The notes under the pieces: generated by a model | What the model was told of the DNA's origin: nothing | The model's input: only the letters and a program-made list of their open reading frames with translations | Databases searched by the model: none | Part shown: positions 13,470 to 14,066 of the stretch, piece after piece | Layout: the number at the start of each line of letters is the position of its first letter | Position numbering within the stretch: position 1 is the first letter of the stretch | Translations under genes and position numbers: made by a program | Source of the DNA: CAYREV01 sp964423345 | Lineage (GTDB): Bacteria > Bacteroidota > Rhodothermia > Balneolales > Balneolaceae | Assembly: GCA_964423345.1 (NCBI GenBank) | Contig: CAYREV010000043.1 | Coordinates: forward strand, 1-14,066 | Reading direction: 5' to 3' | Length of the DNA stretch: 14,066 bases

Positions 13470-13910
13470 TCAGCCTTGGTCGCCGTGTTCCCTCATCCTC
13501 CGCTGTATCTCTTCGTCGGATAAATCCTCCACGTGGGTGGAGATCCACCAAAGGTTGCCGAAGGGGCCTTTGACTCCGCCCGTGCGATCCCCGTAAAATT
13601 CGTCGAGGGGTTCCCGCACCGGTTCGGCTCCGGCCTCAATGGCCTGCCCGTAGACCGCATCGACGTCATCAACGTAGAGATAGATCATCGTGATCATCGG
13701 CGGATCCTCCTCCCGGGCCTGCCCCATCATGATCATGGAGTCGCCTATTTTTACCGAGCCGTGCATGACGGTTCCGTCCGATGTGGTCATGCGGCGGTGT
13801 TCTTCGGCATCAAAAGCCTCGGCCAGGAAATCCATCAGCTGGCCGGCGTCGGGAACCAGCAGGAAAGGGGTTACGGTGTGAAAATCCTCGGGTATCGGTT
13901 GAACAGGCAT
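13470..13910 (-). CDS. VOC family protein, PhnB-like
   Basis: The 146-residue protein has a single vicinal-oxygen-chelate (glyoxalase/bleomycin-resistance/dioxygenase) domain of the PhnB-like type, covering residues 10-128. Hallmarks are VTPFLLVPDAGQLMDFLAEA, DGTVMHGSVKIGDSMIMMG with His50, LYVDDVDAVYGQAIEAGAEP, FYGDRTGGVKGPFGNLW, and the THVEDLSDEEIQRR tail. The usual DPFGH of the family is GPFGN here, so the usual metal-binding His at that place is absent; such variants are frequent and activity cannot be judged. Family members range from metal-dependent enzymes to binding proteins, and no substrate is predictable. No Shine-Dalgarno is seen; the ATG is preceded by a long A/T tract. It is followed by the lipoprotein gene on the same strand, with a promoter-bearing gap. 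Confidence 0.87.
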   Translation of the reverse strand: MPVQPIPEDFHTVTPFLLVPDAGQLMDFLAEAFDAEEHRRMTTSDGTVMHGSVKIGDSMIMMGQAREEDPPMITMIYLYVDDVDAVYGQAIEAGAEPVREPLDEFYGDRTGGVKGPFGNLWWISTHVEDLSDEEIQRRMREHGDQG

Positions 13911-13993
13911 GGCATCAATTTTTTTTTAAAGAGATAAAGCGGGCAGTGACCTATGGTATAATCCCAATAACTTAGCAGTAAATTACAAGTTTA

Positions 13994-14066
13994 TTAATAA
14001 CTTGCCAGTTGTTTTTCCATGACCGCCGTCTCGTGATCTTTATACATCACCCTGTCAATCTCTCTC
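13994..14066 (-). CDS. C-terminal end of a minus-strand gene (partial)
   Basis: From the right edge, a minus-strand frame reads REIDRVMYKDHETAVMEKQL then ASY and stop TAA (13994-13996): 23 codons with normal composition, upstream of the VOC gene on the same strand. The rest lies outside the window, so the product cannot be named. It could also be a chance frame, or a short ORF beginning at the ATG at about 14045-14047. Confidence 0.4.
   Translation of the reverse strand, partial: REIDRVMYKDHETAVMEKQLASY

Overview
The window looks like ordinary chromosome from a bacterium of the Bacteroidota / Balneolota-Rhodothermota side of the tree. The grounds are a TonB-dependent receptor with an N-terminal carboxypeptidase-regulatory-like domain, many genes without a clear Shine-Dalgarno, a DUF2911 protein, several Sec/lipoprotein-exported proteins, and a very acidic lipoprotein of the kind seen in salt-adapted members. 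This placement is inferred from gene style only. No tRNA, rRNA, CRISPR array, transposase or phage gene was found.

Left part (1-2580): the first ~20 bases are the conserved 3' end of a TPP (THI-element) riboswitch. A hairpin that buries the Shine-Dalgarno follows, then a TonB-dependent outer-membrane receptor that is therefore probably a thiamine (or thiamine-precursor) importer, closed by a strong terminator. Bases near the aptamer's 3' end can pair with the 5' arm of the sequestering hairpin, so the visible part has the layout of a translational on/off switch.

Minus-strand block (2591-5193): an EamA/DMT-type permease whose first membrane segment lies upstream of its only canonical start, an exported DUF2911 protein, and MsrA carried as a lipoprotein. 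On the plus strand, 5393-5491 is a short remnant of an aldo/keto reductase, followed by a YbaK/EbsC-type aminoacyl-tRNA deacylase (5584-6057).

Middle part (6066-8423): a small unknown minus-strand ORF, a terminator, an acidic lipoprotein (minus), and, divergent from it, an exported member of the DNA/RNA non-specific endonuclease (NUC1) family. The place where the RGH catalytic motif is expected reads MKP, the expected metal-binding Asn appears to be Asp, and an EF-hand-like calcium loop lies just after. It is probably a pseudoenzyme or a recast active site, and is the best candidate for something undescribed here.

Right part (8605-14066): an FAD-dependent aldonolactone-oxidase-type enzyme, a two-domain SAM O-methyltransferase, a DinB-like DUF1569 protein, an AT-rich gene for an unknown lipoprotein with no canonical start in front of its signal peptide, a PhnB-like VOC protein, and the last 23 codons of another minus-strand gene at the edge. 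Most genes look individually transcribed; no large operon or defence system is evident.
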